A stretch of DNA of 29,603 bases from JBNKWA01 sp050299555 (GTDB taxonomy: Bacteria > Pseudomonadota > Alphaproteobacteria > Rhodobacterales > Rhodobacteraceae). Numbering within the stretch: the stretch's first letter is position 1; every line of letters begins with the position of its first letter. The stretch spans positions 1-29,603 of the forward strand of contig JBNKWA010000056.1 in the NCBI GenBank assembly GCA_050299555.1. Reading direction: 5' to 3'. Below, one piece after another: positions 1-7,678 of this stretch. The notes under the pieces are model-generated. The model had not been told where the DNA came from, did not search any database, and saw nothing but the letters and a program-made list of their open reading frames with translations. The translations under genes were made by a program, and so were the position numbers.

Positions 1-1
1 C

Positions 2-60
2 GCGATCAGGGGGCAATCGGGGGCTCGTTTCGGGCGTCCCCATGGGGACGGGGGGTCAAG
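2..60. repeat. 59-bp direct repeat, copy A
   Basis: This segment aligns without gaps to 169-227 (offset 167), matching at 50 of 59 positions by eye. It contains the perfect 16-bp palindrome CGTCCCCATGGGGACG at 35-50. Both copies begin with the same 17 bases and end in GGTCAAG. It resembles intergenic REP-like palindromic repeats; its function is unknown. Confidence 0.7.
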
Positions 61-168
61 GTGCTGGAATCGTGGCAAATCCCGTGGGGACAGTTTGGGG
101 ACAGCGTTGGATCGCGCCCGGGCCGCTCCCCGCCCGCCCACCCTCGCGCCCCGGGCGCGATTGGCGCT

Positions 169-227
169 GCGATCAGGGGGCAATCCGGGCCTCGGCTCAG
201 GCGTCCCCACGGGGACGCATGGTCAAG
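169..227. repeat. 59-bp direct repeat, copy B
   Basis: Second copy of the repeat at 2-60. Its palindrome at 202-217 keeps the 7-bp arms CGTCCCC/GGGGACG but has one changed central base. Further GGGGAC words at about 86, 97, 265 and 277 suggest the area is built from a short palindromic unit. Confidence 0.7.
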
Positions 228-407
228 TAACTGATATTTCAAGATAAAAGTGTTAACGCGGGTGGGGACACACGTGGGGACGCCCCGCGAAAGCCCCGAA
301 ACCGGATCGCGTCGACCTCAGCATGTTCATCATCGCCGGCGCCCCGAGCCGGCTGGCGAGACTGAAGGGCTTTCGTCAACCGCGTCCGTGCCCGGAGGTG
401 GCGGAAC

Positions 408-428
408 GATGGGTGCGGAGCACCCATC
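408..428 (-). terminator. Hairpin directly after the haem b protein gene
   Basis: Perfect 8-bp arms GATGGGTG/CACCCATC enclose a 5-nt loop, starting at the base after the TAG stop (429-431) of the upstream minus-strand gene. There is no T-run, so if it terminates it is not a classical intrinsic terminator. With the stop codon it forms GTAGGATGGGT...ACCCATC, a shape seen as a dispersed intergenic repeat in proteobacteria. Confidence 0.45.
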
Positions 429-1040
429 CTACGCCGGGGGCGTGGGTCGCGGCCTTCGGAACTGCAGGCCGGCCACGGCCCGGGCGGTCGCGGCGAGGAC
501 CAGGGCGCAGAGCGCGGCCTTCGATATCGTCTCCATGGTTCCCTCGATCAGCATCGCGTGCAGGGTGCTGCCGAGGACGATCACCACGGCAAGCGAGACG
601 TGGCCGATGCGCCAGGTCCGCGGCCGCAGGCGCAGCCGCCGGCGCAGCGCCGCCATCACGGCGGTGGCGAGGACGGCCCACATGGCGATCACGCCCCAGG
701 CGGAGAACGGCGTCGGCGACACGAAAAGCAGCGCGTCCACCATGTCGGGCGGGCTGGTGATCCAGAGGCCGGCAACATGGATGAGGAGCGCCAGCACCAG
801 AAGCCCGCCGGTCCAGCGGTGCACCCGCCGCCCGCGCAGCGCCGGCAGGCCCGGCAGCAGGCCGGCCGCCAGCAAGGGCTGCAGCAGCATGATCGCCATC
901 GCCGTCACTCCGGCAAGTCCGGCGGCGATGTAGACCGGATCGCGCCACGCCAGCAGCGGGCTGGCCAGGGACGCGGCGACGGGCACGGCGATCACGGCCA
1001 CCAGGGCGGCCCAGGCCAGGAGGGCGCGTGTGGCGCTCAT
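429..1040 (-). CDS. Ferric-reductase-like transmembrane haem b protein
   Basis: A 203-residue protein of six predicted helices (about 6-31, 36-62, 74-95, 110-132, 146-166, 170-191). Helices 3 and 5 each carry a His pair spaced by 13 residues (His74/His88 and His147/His161), the bis-His arrangement that binds two b haems in the ferric reductase / NOX / MsrQ superfamily. No FAD or NAD(P)H domain follows, so it would be a membrane electron conduit depending on other partners. The ATG at 1040 was chosen over an upstream one at 1166 because the upstream extension runs into the preceding gene and is Ser/Arg-rich. It lies 28 bp after the Tat-exported dioxygenase-like gene, probably in one operon. 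The family call is solid; electron donor and acceptor are unknown. Confidence 0.8.
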   Translation of the reverse strand: MSATRALLAWAALVAVIAVPVAASLASPLLAWRDPVYIAAGLAGVTAMAIMLLQPLLAAGLLPGLPALRGRRVHRWTGGLLVLALLIHVAGLWITSPPDMVDALLFVSPTPFSAWGVIAMWAVLATAVMAALRRRLRLRPRTWRIGHVSLAVVIVLGSTLHAMLIEGTMETISKAALCALVLAATARAVAGLQFRRPRPTPPA

Positions 1041-1068
1041 GCCGCCGGCCGGACCCGCGGCGCCGCGG

Positions 1069-1554
1069 TCAGACCGGCTGCAGGACGAAATGCGCCTCGA
1101 GGCTGGTATCGCGCGAACTGCCCATGACCGGACGCAGGAACACCGTCTCGAACTCGCCGCTGTCATAGGCGAGATGGCCGTGCGGCTGGCCGAAGGCCGG
1201 CACGATCTGCGGCATCTCGAGGCGGAAGGCCCCGTTCGCGTCGGTCAGCGTCGCGCCGTGGCTGTGCCAGTCGCGCTCGTGCCCTTCGGTGGTATGGGCC
1301 CAGATCTGGATGCGCTGGCCGGCCAGCGGCACGCCGTCGCCGGCGCGGCGCACGGTGCCCGACATCCAGAAGCCGCCGCCGCCGATCCGCTCGACGATTG
1401 GCGCGCCGGCCCGGTAATTGTTCGCCCCGCCCCGCATCGAGGGTGTCGGCGCGAGGCCCCTGGCGCGGGCGGGAACGAGGCCGGCAAGCCCGGTCGCCAC
1501 CAGGGCGCCGCCCGCGGCAAGCAGGCTTCGGCGGTTGAGCATGGCATGTGACAT
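1069..1554 (-). CDS. Tat-exported intradiol-dioxygenase-like protein
   Basis: A 161-residue protein. The N-terminus has a twin-arginine signal (Arg8-Arg9 in NRRSLLAAGG, then a hydrophobic stretch and an ALA-type cleavage region near 30), so export in folded form to the periplasm is expected. The mature part resembles the beta-sandwich core of intradiol ring-cleavage dioxygenases: a GTV...GVPLAGQRIQIW strand pattern, TDANGAFRL, and a His-x-His at 125-127. The two Tyr iron ligands of protocatechuate 3,4-dioxygenase are not evident; Trp96/His97/His99 lie where the first should be. Activity is therefore uncertain. ATG 1554 is preceded by GAGGAGG at about 7 nt, a strong ribosome site that rules out the longer frame from 1617. 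It is followed closely by the haem b membrane protein gene. Confidence 0.7.
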   Translation of the reverse strand: MSHAMLNRRSLLAAGGALVATGLAGLVPARARGLAPTPSMRGGANNYRAGAPIVERIGGGGFWMSGTVRRAGDGVPLAGQRIQIWAHTTEGHERDWHSHGATLTDANGAFRLEMPQIVPAFGQPHGHLAYDSGEFETVFLRPVMGSSRDTSLEAHFVLQPV

Positions 1555-1691
1555 GCGACGTCCTCCTCGGGGTGAGGTGCGGTTGCCCGGGGCCCAGCAT
1601 AGCGCGTTTGCCGGCAAGACCCAAACCCGGGGAGGCGGAAAGGGCGGCCGGATGGGTCCACAACTTCGTGAGGTCGGACCCCTTGGGGGGC

Positions 1692-2825
1692 CTAGGGCCA
1701 GTCGATGTCCACCCAGACCAGGCGGTGGTCGGACGCGGTGGCGGCGGCCTCGGCCAGGGGCTCGCCGGGCAGAGGCCAGGCGATGCCCGAACCGGTGACC
1801 GTGAGCGCCACCGAGGGCAGCACGTAGTCGGCGCGGAGATTGCCCGGGGCATCGTCACGGAAATCGGCGGTGTCGCGGGCGGGCGGCCCCCGCTGGGTGC
1901 GGTTGGCGCCGCCCTGCTCGCTGGCCGCGGCGATGCCGCCCGCACTCTCGGGCCGGGGATCGGTCAGCGCCGGGTGGGTCAGAAGCGCCCTGATGCCGTC
2001 ATGCAGGCCGTCGCCGTCCATGGGATCGGCGTTGAGGTCGCCGAGGAGCACGAAGGGGCCGCCGGCGAAGGCCGCGGTGGTGCCGGCATCGTCGGTGAAC
2101 GGCGTGCCGTCGAGGTAGTGGGCCCAGAAGATGATCTCGTCGTGGTTGCGGCGTCCGTTCATGTCCTCGGGCCCGTCGAACACCGGCGGCGTCGGGTGGC
2201 TGGCCAAGAGGTGCAGGGTCCCGCCCGGCAGGTCCACCGGCACGTCCCAGTGGGCCTTGGACGACAGCCGCATCACCGCCTGCGCCTCGGGCGAGGGGAA
2301 GGGCGTGCCGTCGGCCCGGACCGGCAGCAGCGCCCCGGGCAGGTCGCGCCACGGCATCAGCCGGAAGCTGCGCGCGGCGCCGGTGTCGAGGGGCAGGCGC
2401 GAGACCAGCGCCATGGCGTAGCGGCCGGGAAATTCGCCGAAGCCGAAGGCGTCGGCCGGCCCGTGGGCCCTGCCGTCGCCGTCGAGGTCGAGGCCCGAGG
2501 GCTCGCCGGTGTTGGAGCCCGGGGCGAAGCTGTAGGGGTAGTCGATGCCGTCCGGGCCCTGGCGGAGAAGGTCGAGGAAGGCGGCCAGCGCCACGCCGTC
2601 GAAATCGAAGTCGAACTCGTTCAGGAGCAGGATGTCGGGCCGCGCGGCGCGGATCACCGCGGCGGCGGCGGTGACCTGCGTGTCGGGCTCGATGATGTCC
2701 TCGAGCAGAAGGCCGGGGCCGTTGCGGGTCAGGCTGGCATTGTAGGTGGCGATGCGGATCGGCTCGGCCGCCGCCGCGGCCGCCAGGAGCGGCACCAGCA
2801 GCAGCGCCGCGGCCCGAAGCGTCAC
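1692..2825 (-). CDS. Exported endonuclease/exonuclease/phosphatase-family protein
   Basis: A 377-residue protein with an N-terminal hydrophobic signal (about 4-20) ending in an Ala-rich cleavage region. The DNase I-like fold is shown by its motifs in order: TYN (Asn29), LLLNE (Glu70), a SHP segment, GDLNADP (Asp263, Asn265) and a C-terminal SDHR (Asp366, His367). These are the usual metal-binding and catalytic residues of this superfamily. Substrate cannot be told: DNA, RNA and phosphoesters are all used in the family. The start is taken as GTG 2825, which overlaps the TGA of the upstream membrane-protein gene as GTGA, implying translational coupling. The in-frame upstream extension is an Arg/Ala-rich shadow of that gene. 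The signal peptide points to the periplasm or outside. Confidence 0.85.
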   Translation of the reverse strand: MTLRAAALLLVPLLAAAAAAEPIRIATYNASLTRNGPGLLLEDIIEPDTQVTAAAAVIRAARPDILLLNEFDFDFDGVALAAFLDLLRQGPDGIDYPYSFAPGSNTGEPSGLDLDGDGRAHGPADAFGFGEFPGRYAMALVSRLPLDTGAARSFRLMPWRDLPGALLPVRADGTPFPSPEAQAVMRLSSKAHWDVPVDLPGGTLHLLASHPTPPVFDGPEDMNGRRNHDEIIFWAHYLDGTPFTDDAGTTAAFAGGPFVLLGDLNADPMDGDGLHDGIRALLTHPALTDPRPESAGGIAAASEQGGANRTQRGPPARDTADFRDDAPGNLRADYVLPSVALTVTGSGIAWPLPGEPLAEAAATASDHRLVWVDIDWP

Positions 2826-3622
2826 GCCCCGCGTGCCCGGCGCACCAGATAGGCGACCTTGAGGATCGCCGCGCCGCGGATCACCAGCGAGCCGGAGACG
2901 AAGGCCCAGAAGGTGGCGCCCCAGACCAGCGGCTGGTAGTTGGCCAGCGCCGTGGGGTCGAACCAGCCGCTGCTGCGCGAGATCAGCACCGGCAACAGGT
3001 AGAGGAAGGCCAGCCCCACGAGGACGTTGGCGACGCCGTCGCGCTGCAGCCGCCGCTCGACGTCGCGGCCGTAGCCGGGCTCGAAGGTGGGCAGGTTGAC
3101 CCACAGGTTGAAGTCGCGCCGCCCCACCGGCCAGCGGAACACCCACAGCAGCACGGCGAAGAAGGCCAGCGACAGGAAGGTGACGATGAAGCTGATCGCG
3201 GCGGCCCGCTTGATCAGGGTCACGAAGGCCTCGTCGCCGCCACTGCCGATCAGGTCGGCGGCCACGTTGACCGGGCTGAGCGGGAAGCTGAGCAGGGCGA
3301 TGGCCTGGTCGGCGAGGTCGAGCAGGTCGGCGGAGAAGGCATCGTCGCCCTCGGTGGCGCGGCACAGGAACACCAGCCCCAGCACCTGGCAGGCGAAGGC
3401 GATGAAGCGCACCCGGTTGTAGGGCGGCGCGAAGCGGAAATCGATCAGCCCCGGATGGGTCGAGGCGTATTCGAACATGGTGAAGGCGGCGGCGATACCG
3501 CCGATGATCAGCGATATCTCCTGACTGGCGACCGAGGCATTCGGCAGGAGGAACGCCGGGGCTGCGATGACGATCACAACCATCAGTGCCCGAATGATTG
3601 CCCCGACGAGGCGTGAGAACAA
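2822..3622 (-). CDS. Conserved multi-pass inner-membrane protein, unknown function
   Basis: A 266-residue protein not assigned to a named family. It has about five or six hydrophobic segments: two near the N-terminus (about 8-27 and 33-53), one near residues 75-90, a strong one around 150-170 followed by RWPVGRRDFN, and two near the C-terminus ending in a basic tail (VRRARGA). The start is taken as TTG 3622 because AGGGAG lies 6 nt upstream; another TTG at 3637 has no ribosome site. It overlaps the following exported phosphoesterase-family gene by four bases, so the two are probably made together. A partnership at the membrane is inference only. Confidence 0.7.
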   Translation of the reverse strand: MFSRLVGAIIRALMVVIVIAAPAFLLPNASVASQEISLIIGGIAAAFTMFEYASTHPGLIDFRFAPPYNRVRFIAFACQVLGLVFLCRATEGDDAFSADLLDLADQAIALLSFPLSPVNVAADLIGSGGDEAFVTLIKRAAAISFIVTFLSLAFFAVLLWVFRWPVGRRDFNLWVNLPTFEPGYGRDVERRLQRDGVANVLVGLAFLYLLPVLISRSSGWFDPTALANYQPLVWGATFWAFVSGSLVIRGAAILKVAYLVRRARGA

Positions 3623-3702
3623 ACCACTCTCCCTCAATCCCTCACCGCCGCTTGCCCGGTCGCCGCCGCCCCGTCAGTGGCGCCGCGCGCGCCGGTGAAG
3701 CG

Positions 3703-4308
3703 TCAGAGCCAGGGCGCCGAGGCGGCGGCCTTCTTTTCAAACGCGTCGATCCGGTCTGCGTTCTTGAGCGTCAGCCCGATATCGTCCCACCCGTTAAGCA
3801 AACATTCCTTCTTGAAAGGGTCGACCTCGAAATGGATCGTTCCGCCATCCGGTCCGGTGATGGTCTGACTGACCAGATCGACCGTGACAACGGCGTTGGC
3901 GCCCCTTTCGGCATCCTCCATCAGTTTGTCTACATCCTCCTGAGGCAGGACAATGGGAAGAATACCGTTCTTGAAGCAGTTGTTGAAAAAAATGTCGGCG
4001 AAACTGGTGGAGATCACGCATCTGATGCCGAAATCCAACAGCGCCCAGGGGGCGTGCTCGCGGCTGGAGCCACACCCGAAGTTGTCCCCGGCGACAAGGA
4101 TGCTCGCATTGCGGTACTGGGGCCTGTTCAGCACGAAATCGGCGACCTCGTTGCCGTCGCGGTCATAGCGCATCTCGTCGAAGAGATTCGCACCCAGCCC
4201 CGAGCGCTTGATGGTCTTGAGGAACTGCTTGGGGATGATCATGTCGGTGTCGATGTTGACCAGCGGCATCGGCGCCGCGACCCCGGTCAGCGTGGTGAAC
4301 TTGTCCAT
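3703..4308 (-). CDS. leuD: 3-isopropylmalate dehydratase small subunit
   Basis: A 201-residue protein, the usual length for LeuD. With LeuC it isomerises 2-isopropylmalate to 3-isopropylmalate in leucine biosynthesis (cytoplasm). Visible family signatures include the N-terminal NIDTDMIIPKQFLKT, then GDNFGCGSSREHAPWAL, the active-site loop of the swivelling domain, then FADIFFNNCFKNGILP. The ATG at 4308 has AAAGGGA 5 nt upstream; the longer open frame upstream is not LeuD-like. Its partner leuC is on the same strand but about 3.4 kb upstream, separated by a cyclase and an oppositely oriented transporter, so co-transcription is unlikely. Confidence 0.97.
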   Translation of the reverse strand: MDKFTTLTGVAAPMPLVNIDTDMIIPKQFLKTIKRSGLGANLFDEMRYDRDGNEVADFVLNRPQYRNASILVAGDNFGCGSSREHAPWALLDFGIRCVISTSFADIFFNNCFKNGILPIVLPQEDVDKLMEDAERGANAVVTVDLVSQTITGPDGGTIHFEVDPFKKECLLNGWDDIGLTLKNADRIDAFEKKAAASAPWL

Positions 4309-4363
4309 GACGATCCCTTTCGACTGCGGGCCTTTCGCCAGCGGGCCCGGACACTTAGTGCCC

Positions 4364-4377
4364 CCGCGGCGCCGCGG
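4364..4377. repeat. 14-bp perfect palindrome in cyclase-leuD gap
   Basis: CCGCGGC followed directly by GCCGCGG lies between the cyclase stop (4407) and the leuD start (4308). It could be part of a transcript-end structure of the cyclase gene or a protein site. There is no T-run. Confidence 0.3.
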
Positions 4378-4406
4378 TTGCAAGGGGGCGGGCGCGCCGG
4401 CGGCCG

Positions 4407-6251
4407 TCAGTGGGTGAGCAGGCCGAACGGAGACAGGGTGGCGGTCAGGCGCCCCGGCGCATCGCCGACCGGGAAGCTGCGGGCGAGTGCCGCCGTGTCG
4501 TAGCGGGGCGTGGTGAGCCGGATCAAGCGAAGCTGCTGCCGTGAGGCGGCGGTCTGGCCAAGTTCGGCATAGCTCGCCGCGAGGATCAACCGTGCCGGGG
4601 CGGTGGGCCGGGGCGAGGCCGCCAGCGCTGAAGCCGCCGCGTCGGGGCGGCCGCGCAGGTATTCCGCAAGACAGATGGCCTCGTGATACCACCCTGGCGG
4701 GTCTGGGGTGCGGGCGACGGCGGGCTGCATCAGCGTCAGTGCCTCGTCCGGCGCGCCACCGAGCGCCAGCGCCCAGCCCAGGCGCATGGCAACGTCGGCG
4801 TCGTTGGGGTTGAGGTGGTGCGCCTCGCGGTAGAGGGACAGCGCGCGCTCGCGTTGCCCCTGGTAGAGCCGCACCGTGGCCAGCGCGGCGACGGCGTCGC
4901 TGTCGGTGGGGTCGGCATCCACCGCGCGCCCGGCGGCGGCTTCGGCGAGCGACAGGGACAGGACCGGATCGGCGGCCCAGCCGGCGCCGTATTCGGCCAG
5001 GTGGGTCCAGGCGATCTGGGCATGGGCACGGGCGAACAGCGGGTCGATGGCCACGGCGCGCTCGAAAGCCGCGCGGGCATCCCGGAACGCCCGGGCGTCG
5101 CCGATCCTTGCCAGCGCCACGCCCTGCCAGAAGTGGTCGTAGCCCTGCAGGCTGTCGCTGGGAACCTTGCTGAGCCGCAGCCGTTCGAGCGGGCCGAAGA
5201 CGCCGCGCGCGGAGGCGGCGGGGGCGATGGCGCTGACGATGGCGTCGGTGATCTCGCCTTGGGCGGCCACCGGGTCGGTCTCGGGGCGGTCGTAGCGCCC
5301 GCTCCAGACCGTGGCACCGGTTACCGTGTCGAGGAGCCGGACATCGACCCTGATCCGGTCGCCGATATCCTCGACGCTGGTCACCAGGACGTAGCGGGCG
5401 CCGGTCCTGGCGAGGACGCGCCCGGGCATCTCGGGATCGTCCGCGGCGACGCCATCGGGCATCGACGCCGGCGGCAGCACCAGCAGCGCGCGGAACTTGC
5501 CGAGATCGCTGACCACGTCGCGTTCGATGCCGGCGGCGACGATCGTCGCCTCGCCACCATCGCCGAGGACCCGGAAGGGCAGCACCGCCACCGAGGGCTG
5601 CGCCGTCATCTGCGGTGCCGGCGGCAGCAGCTGCGATGCCATCAGCGCCGCCACCACCGTCGCGGCACCGGCGAGCGTCGCCAGCCGGCGGCGCAGCGGG
5701 CGCCGGGCCGGCCTTGCCGGCGGCAGCCAGCCCTGGGCGGCGTGGCCGATGCTGCAGACCGCCACCGGCGCGCGGATGTTCTTGAGCTCGAAGCTGCCGC
5801 GATCGGTGAAGGCCTGGCGCAGGTCGGTGCCGACCGCCTCGCGCACCGCGGCCGATGCGAGGATCTCGCCCGGCCGGGCCTGCGCCTCGAGCCGCGCGGC
5901 GATGTTGACGCCGTCGCCGAAGATGCTTTCGCCGTCGAAGCCGATCTGGCCGAAATTGATGCCGATGCGGAAGCGGATCTGTCGCCCGGGCCGGCGCCCG
6001 GCATTGCGCTGGGCCATGCCGGTCTGGATGGCGCGGGCCGCCCTGACCGCACCGGTGGCGGTGGCGAACTCGGCCAGGATGCCGTCGCCGGCGATGCGTT
6101 CGATGCGCCCGCCCTGGGCCGCGATGGCGACGCGGACAATCTGGCGCAGGTCAGCGGTCAGGATGCGGTGGGTGCCGTTCTCGTCATCGCCCATCATGCG
6201 GCTGTAACCAGCCACATCGGCCGCCAGGATTGCGGCTAGACGACGTTCCAT
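4407..6251 (-). CDS. Class III adenylate/guanylate cyclase with TolB-like and TPR regions
   Basis: A 614-residue protein. Residues 1-170 form a class III nucleotidyl cyclase domain: the metal-binding Asp12 in AADVAGYSR, the second Asp56 in GDG, and VNIAARLE with Asn116 and Arg120 as ribose/transition-state residues. A single membrane helix follows at about 189-209. Then comes a periplasmic FlgO/TolB-type domain beginning QPSVAVLPF, and about 250 residues of TPR-like helices (ARAAFERAVAIDP, ALSLYREAHHLNPND). This architecture, cyclase inside and TPR outside, is common in rhizobia and Rhodobacterales. Whether it makes cAMP or cGMP cannot be decided by eye. ATG 6251 follows a GGGGG stretch; an ATG at 6281 is also in frame. 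It is divergent from the MFS gene, and the signal it senses is unknown. Confidence 0.9.
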   Translation of the reverse strand: MERRLAAILAADVAGYSRMMGDDENGTHRILTADLRQIVRVAIAAQGGRIERIAGDGILAEFATATGAVRAARAIQTGMAQRNAGRRPGRQIRFRIGINFGQIGFDGESIFGDGVNIAARLEAQARPGEILASAAVREAVGTDLRQAFTDRGSFELKNIRAPVAVCSIGHAAQGWLPPARPARRPLRRRLATLAGAATVVAALMASQLLPPAPQMTAQPSVAVLPFRVLGDGGEATIVAAGIERDVVSDLGKFRALLVLPPASMPDGVAADDPEMPGRVLARTGARYVLVTSVEDIGDRIRVDVRLLDTVTGATVWSGRYDRPETDPVAAQGEITDAIVSAIAPAASARGVFGPLERLRLSKVPSDSLQGYDHFWQGVALARIGDARAFRDARAAFERAVAIDPLFARAHAQIAWTHLAEYGAGWAADPVLSLSLAEAAAGRAVDADPTDSDAVAALATVRLYQGQRERALSLYREAHHLNPNDADVAMRLGWALALGGAPDEALTLMQPAVARTPDPPGWYHEAICLAEYLRGRPDAAASALAASPRPTAPARLILAASYAELGQTAASRQQLRLIRLTTPRYDTAALARSFPVGDAPGRLTATLSPFGLLTH

Positions 6252-6439
6252 CAAGAATCCCCCCACGAATGAATGCCGCATAGCAGAATCCGGCGCAAAA
6301 AGCGAGTGGCGGTGGGTGTTTGTCGCCTCATGCCTGTGCCCTCGGGCAGGGTGACGTGGCGGCAAGGCGCCGGGCCTGCGCGGGTCTCCCGGCGCGGTGC
6401 CCACTGGCGGGTCTGCGGGTTCGGGCGTAAAGCGGGCCG

Positions 6440-7675
6440 GTGGTCCCTCGACGCTTCCTTCGCGACAACGCACCGTTCCTTGGCGCAGGCATGCTTCTGA
6501 CCTGGGCGTCGAGCTTTGGGCAGACCTTCTTCATCTCGATCTATGCCGGCGATCTTCGGGCCGAGTTCGGCCTCAGCCATGGCGACTGGGGGGCGATCTA
6601 TACCGCCGGGACGGTGGCCTCGGCGGCGGTGCTGATGCAGGTCGGCAAGGCGGCGGATGCGCTGACCGTCAGGCGGCTGGCGCTGATGGTGCTGGCAGGC
6701 TACGTGGCCGTCTGCCTGGCCATGGCGGCGGTGCAGAGCTGGTGGATGCTGATCCTGGTGGTGGCCGGCCTGCGGTTCTGCGGCCAGGGGATGATGAGCC
6801 ATCTGGCGCTGACCGCGATGGCGCGCTGGTTCCGGGCCCGGCGCGGGCAGGCGACGGCGGTGGCCTCGATCGGGTTCTCGGTGGGCGAGGCGTCGATGCC
6901 GGTCATCTTCGTGGCGCTGTCGGGGGCCATCGGCTGGCGGCAGGGCTGGGTGGTGGCGGCGGCGGTGCTGGCGGTCTTCGTGGCGCCGGCGCTGCTGGTG
7001 CTGCTGCGCCGCGAGCGGACGCCGCAATCGCACGCGGCGGTGGATGACAGCACCGGGCTGGGCGGCCGGCACTGGACCCGGCGCGAGGCGCTGCGGCACT
7101 GGCTGTTCTGGGCGCTGACGCCGGGGCTGCTGGCGCCGCCCTTCATCTCGACCGCGGTGTTCTTCCAGCAGGTGCATCTGGCCGAGATCAAGGGCTGGGC
7201 GCATGTGGAGCTGGTGGCGCTGTTCCCGCTTTACTCGCTGACCACGCTGATGGCGATGTTCGGCGCCGGCTGGGCGGCGGACCGGTTCGGCTCGGCGCGG
7301 CTGCTGCCGGCCTACCTGCTGCCGCTGGCGGCGGGGCTGGTGGTGCTGGCGGTGGCCGGCGATCTGGCCGGCGCCGGGCTGGCGCTGTGCGCGATGGGGC
7401 TGACCCAGGGCGGGGCGCAGGCGCTGATCGGCACCGTCTGGGCGGAGTATTTCGGCACCCGCCATATCGGCGCGATCCGGGCGGCTGCGGTCAGCTCGAT
7501 GGTCTTCGCGACGGCGCTGGGCCCCGGGGTGACCGGGGTTCTGATCGACCGCGGCGTGGGGTTCGAGACCCAGCTTGGCTGGATGGCGGGCTATCTCGCC
7601 CTGGTCTCGGCGCTGTTCGTCGGCGTCGCCCGCCGCGCGGCGGCGGAGCTTGCAGGCCCCGCCGCTGCGGTATGA
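6440..7675 (+). CDS. MFS transporter
   Basis: A 411-residue membrane protein with about 12 helices and the major facilitator layout: two six-helix halves separated by a charged central loop near residue 195-215 (RRERTPQSH). The N-terminal half has the short basic loop after helix 2 (GKAADALTVRRL) matching the degenerate motif A, and the C-terminal half repeats it (GWAADRFGSARL). The GTG at 6440 is preferred because the first helix begins around residue 12; the internal ATG at 6491 would cut into it. No strong ribosome site is visible. Substrate cannot be inferred. It is the only plus-strand gene in the first 11 kb and sits between leuC and the cyclase. Confidence 0.88.
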   Translation: MVPRRFLRDNAPFLGAGMLLTWASSFGQTFFISIYAGDLRAEFGLSHGDWGAIYTAGTVASAAVLMQVGKAADALTVRRLALMVLAGYVAVCLAMAAVQSWWMLILVVAGLRFCGQGMMSHLALTAMARWFRARRGQATAVASIGFSVGEASMPVIFVALSGAIGWRQGWVVAAAVLAVFVAPALLVLLRRERTPQSHAAVDDSTGLGGRHWTRREALRHWLFWALTPGLLAPPFISTAVFFQQVHLAEIKGWAHVELVALFPLYSLTTLMAMFGAGWAADRFGSARLLPAYLLPLAAGLVVLAVAGDLAGAGLALCAMGLTQGGAQALIGTVWAEYFGTRHIGAIRAAAVSSMVFATALGPGVTGVLIDRGVGFETQLGWMAGYLALVSALFVGVARRAAAELAGPAAAV

Positions 7676-7678
7676 GGT

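Larger units (their letters stand above)
1..428. other. Gene-free left edge with repeats
   Basis: No reading frame here looks like a real protein: the open frames are Arg/Pro/Gly-rich with no recognisable motif. The stretch holds two copies of a 59-bp repeat (2-60 and 169-227), several extra TGGGGAC words up to about 280, an AT-richer patch (about 228-255) that could be a promoter remnant, and a hairpin at 408-428. I see nothing identifiable in 290-400. Confidence 0.6.

Noticed and set aside
250..933. 227-residue plus-strand open frame near the left edge
   Set aside because: Antisense to the six-helix haem b gene for most of its length and rich in Arg, Ser, Pro and Ala with no domain.
1548..2852. 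434-residue plus-strand open frame
   Set aside because: It is antisense to the exported phosphoesterase gene, whose motifs are unmistakable. The frame is Val/Gly/Arg/His-rich without any domain, as expected for an antisense shadow in GC-rich DNA.
4683..6239. 518-residue plus-strand open frame
   Set aside because: Antisense to the class III cyclase gene; composition is Gly/Ala/Arg/Asp-rich with no family motif.
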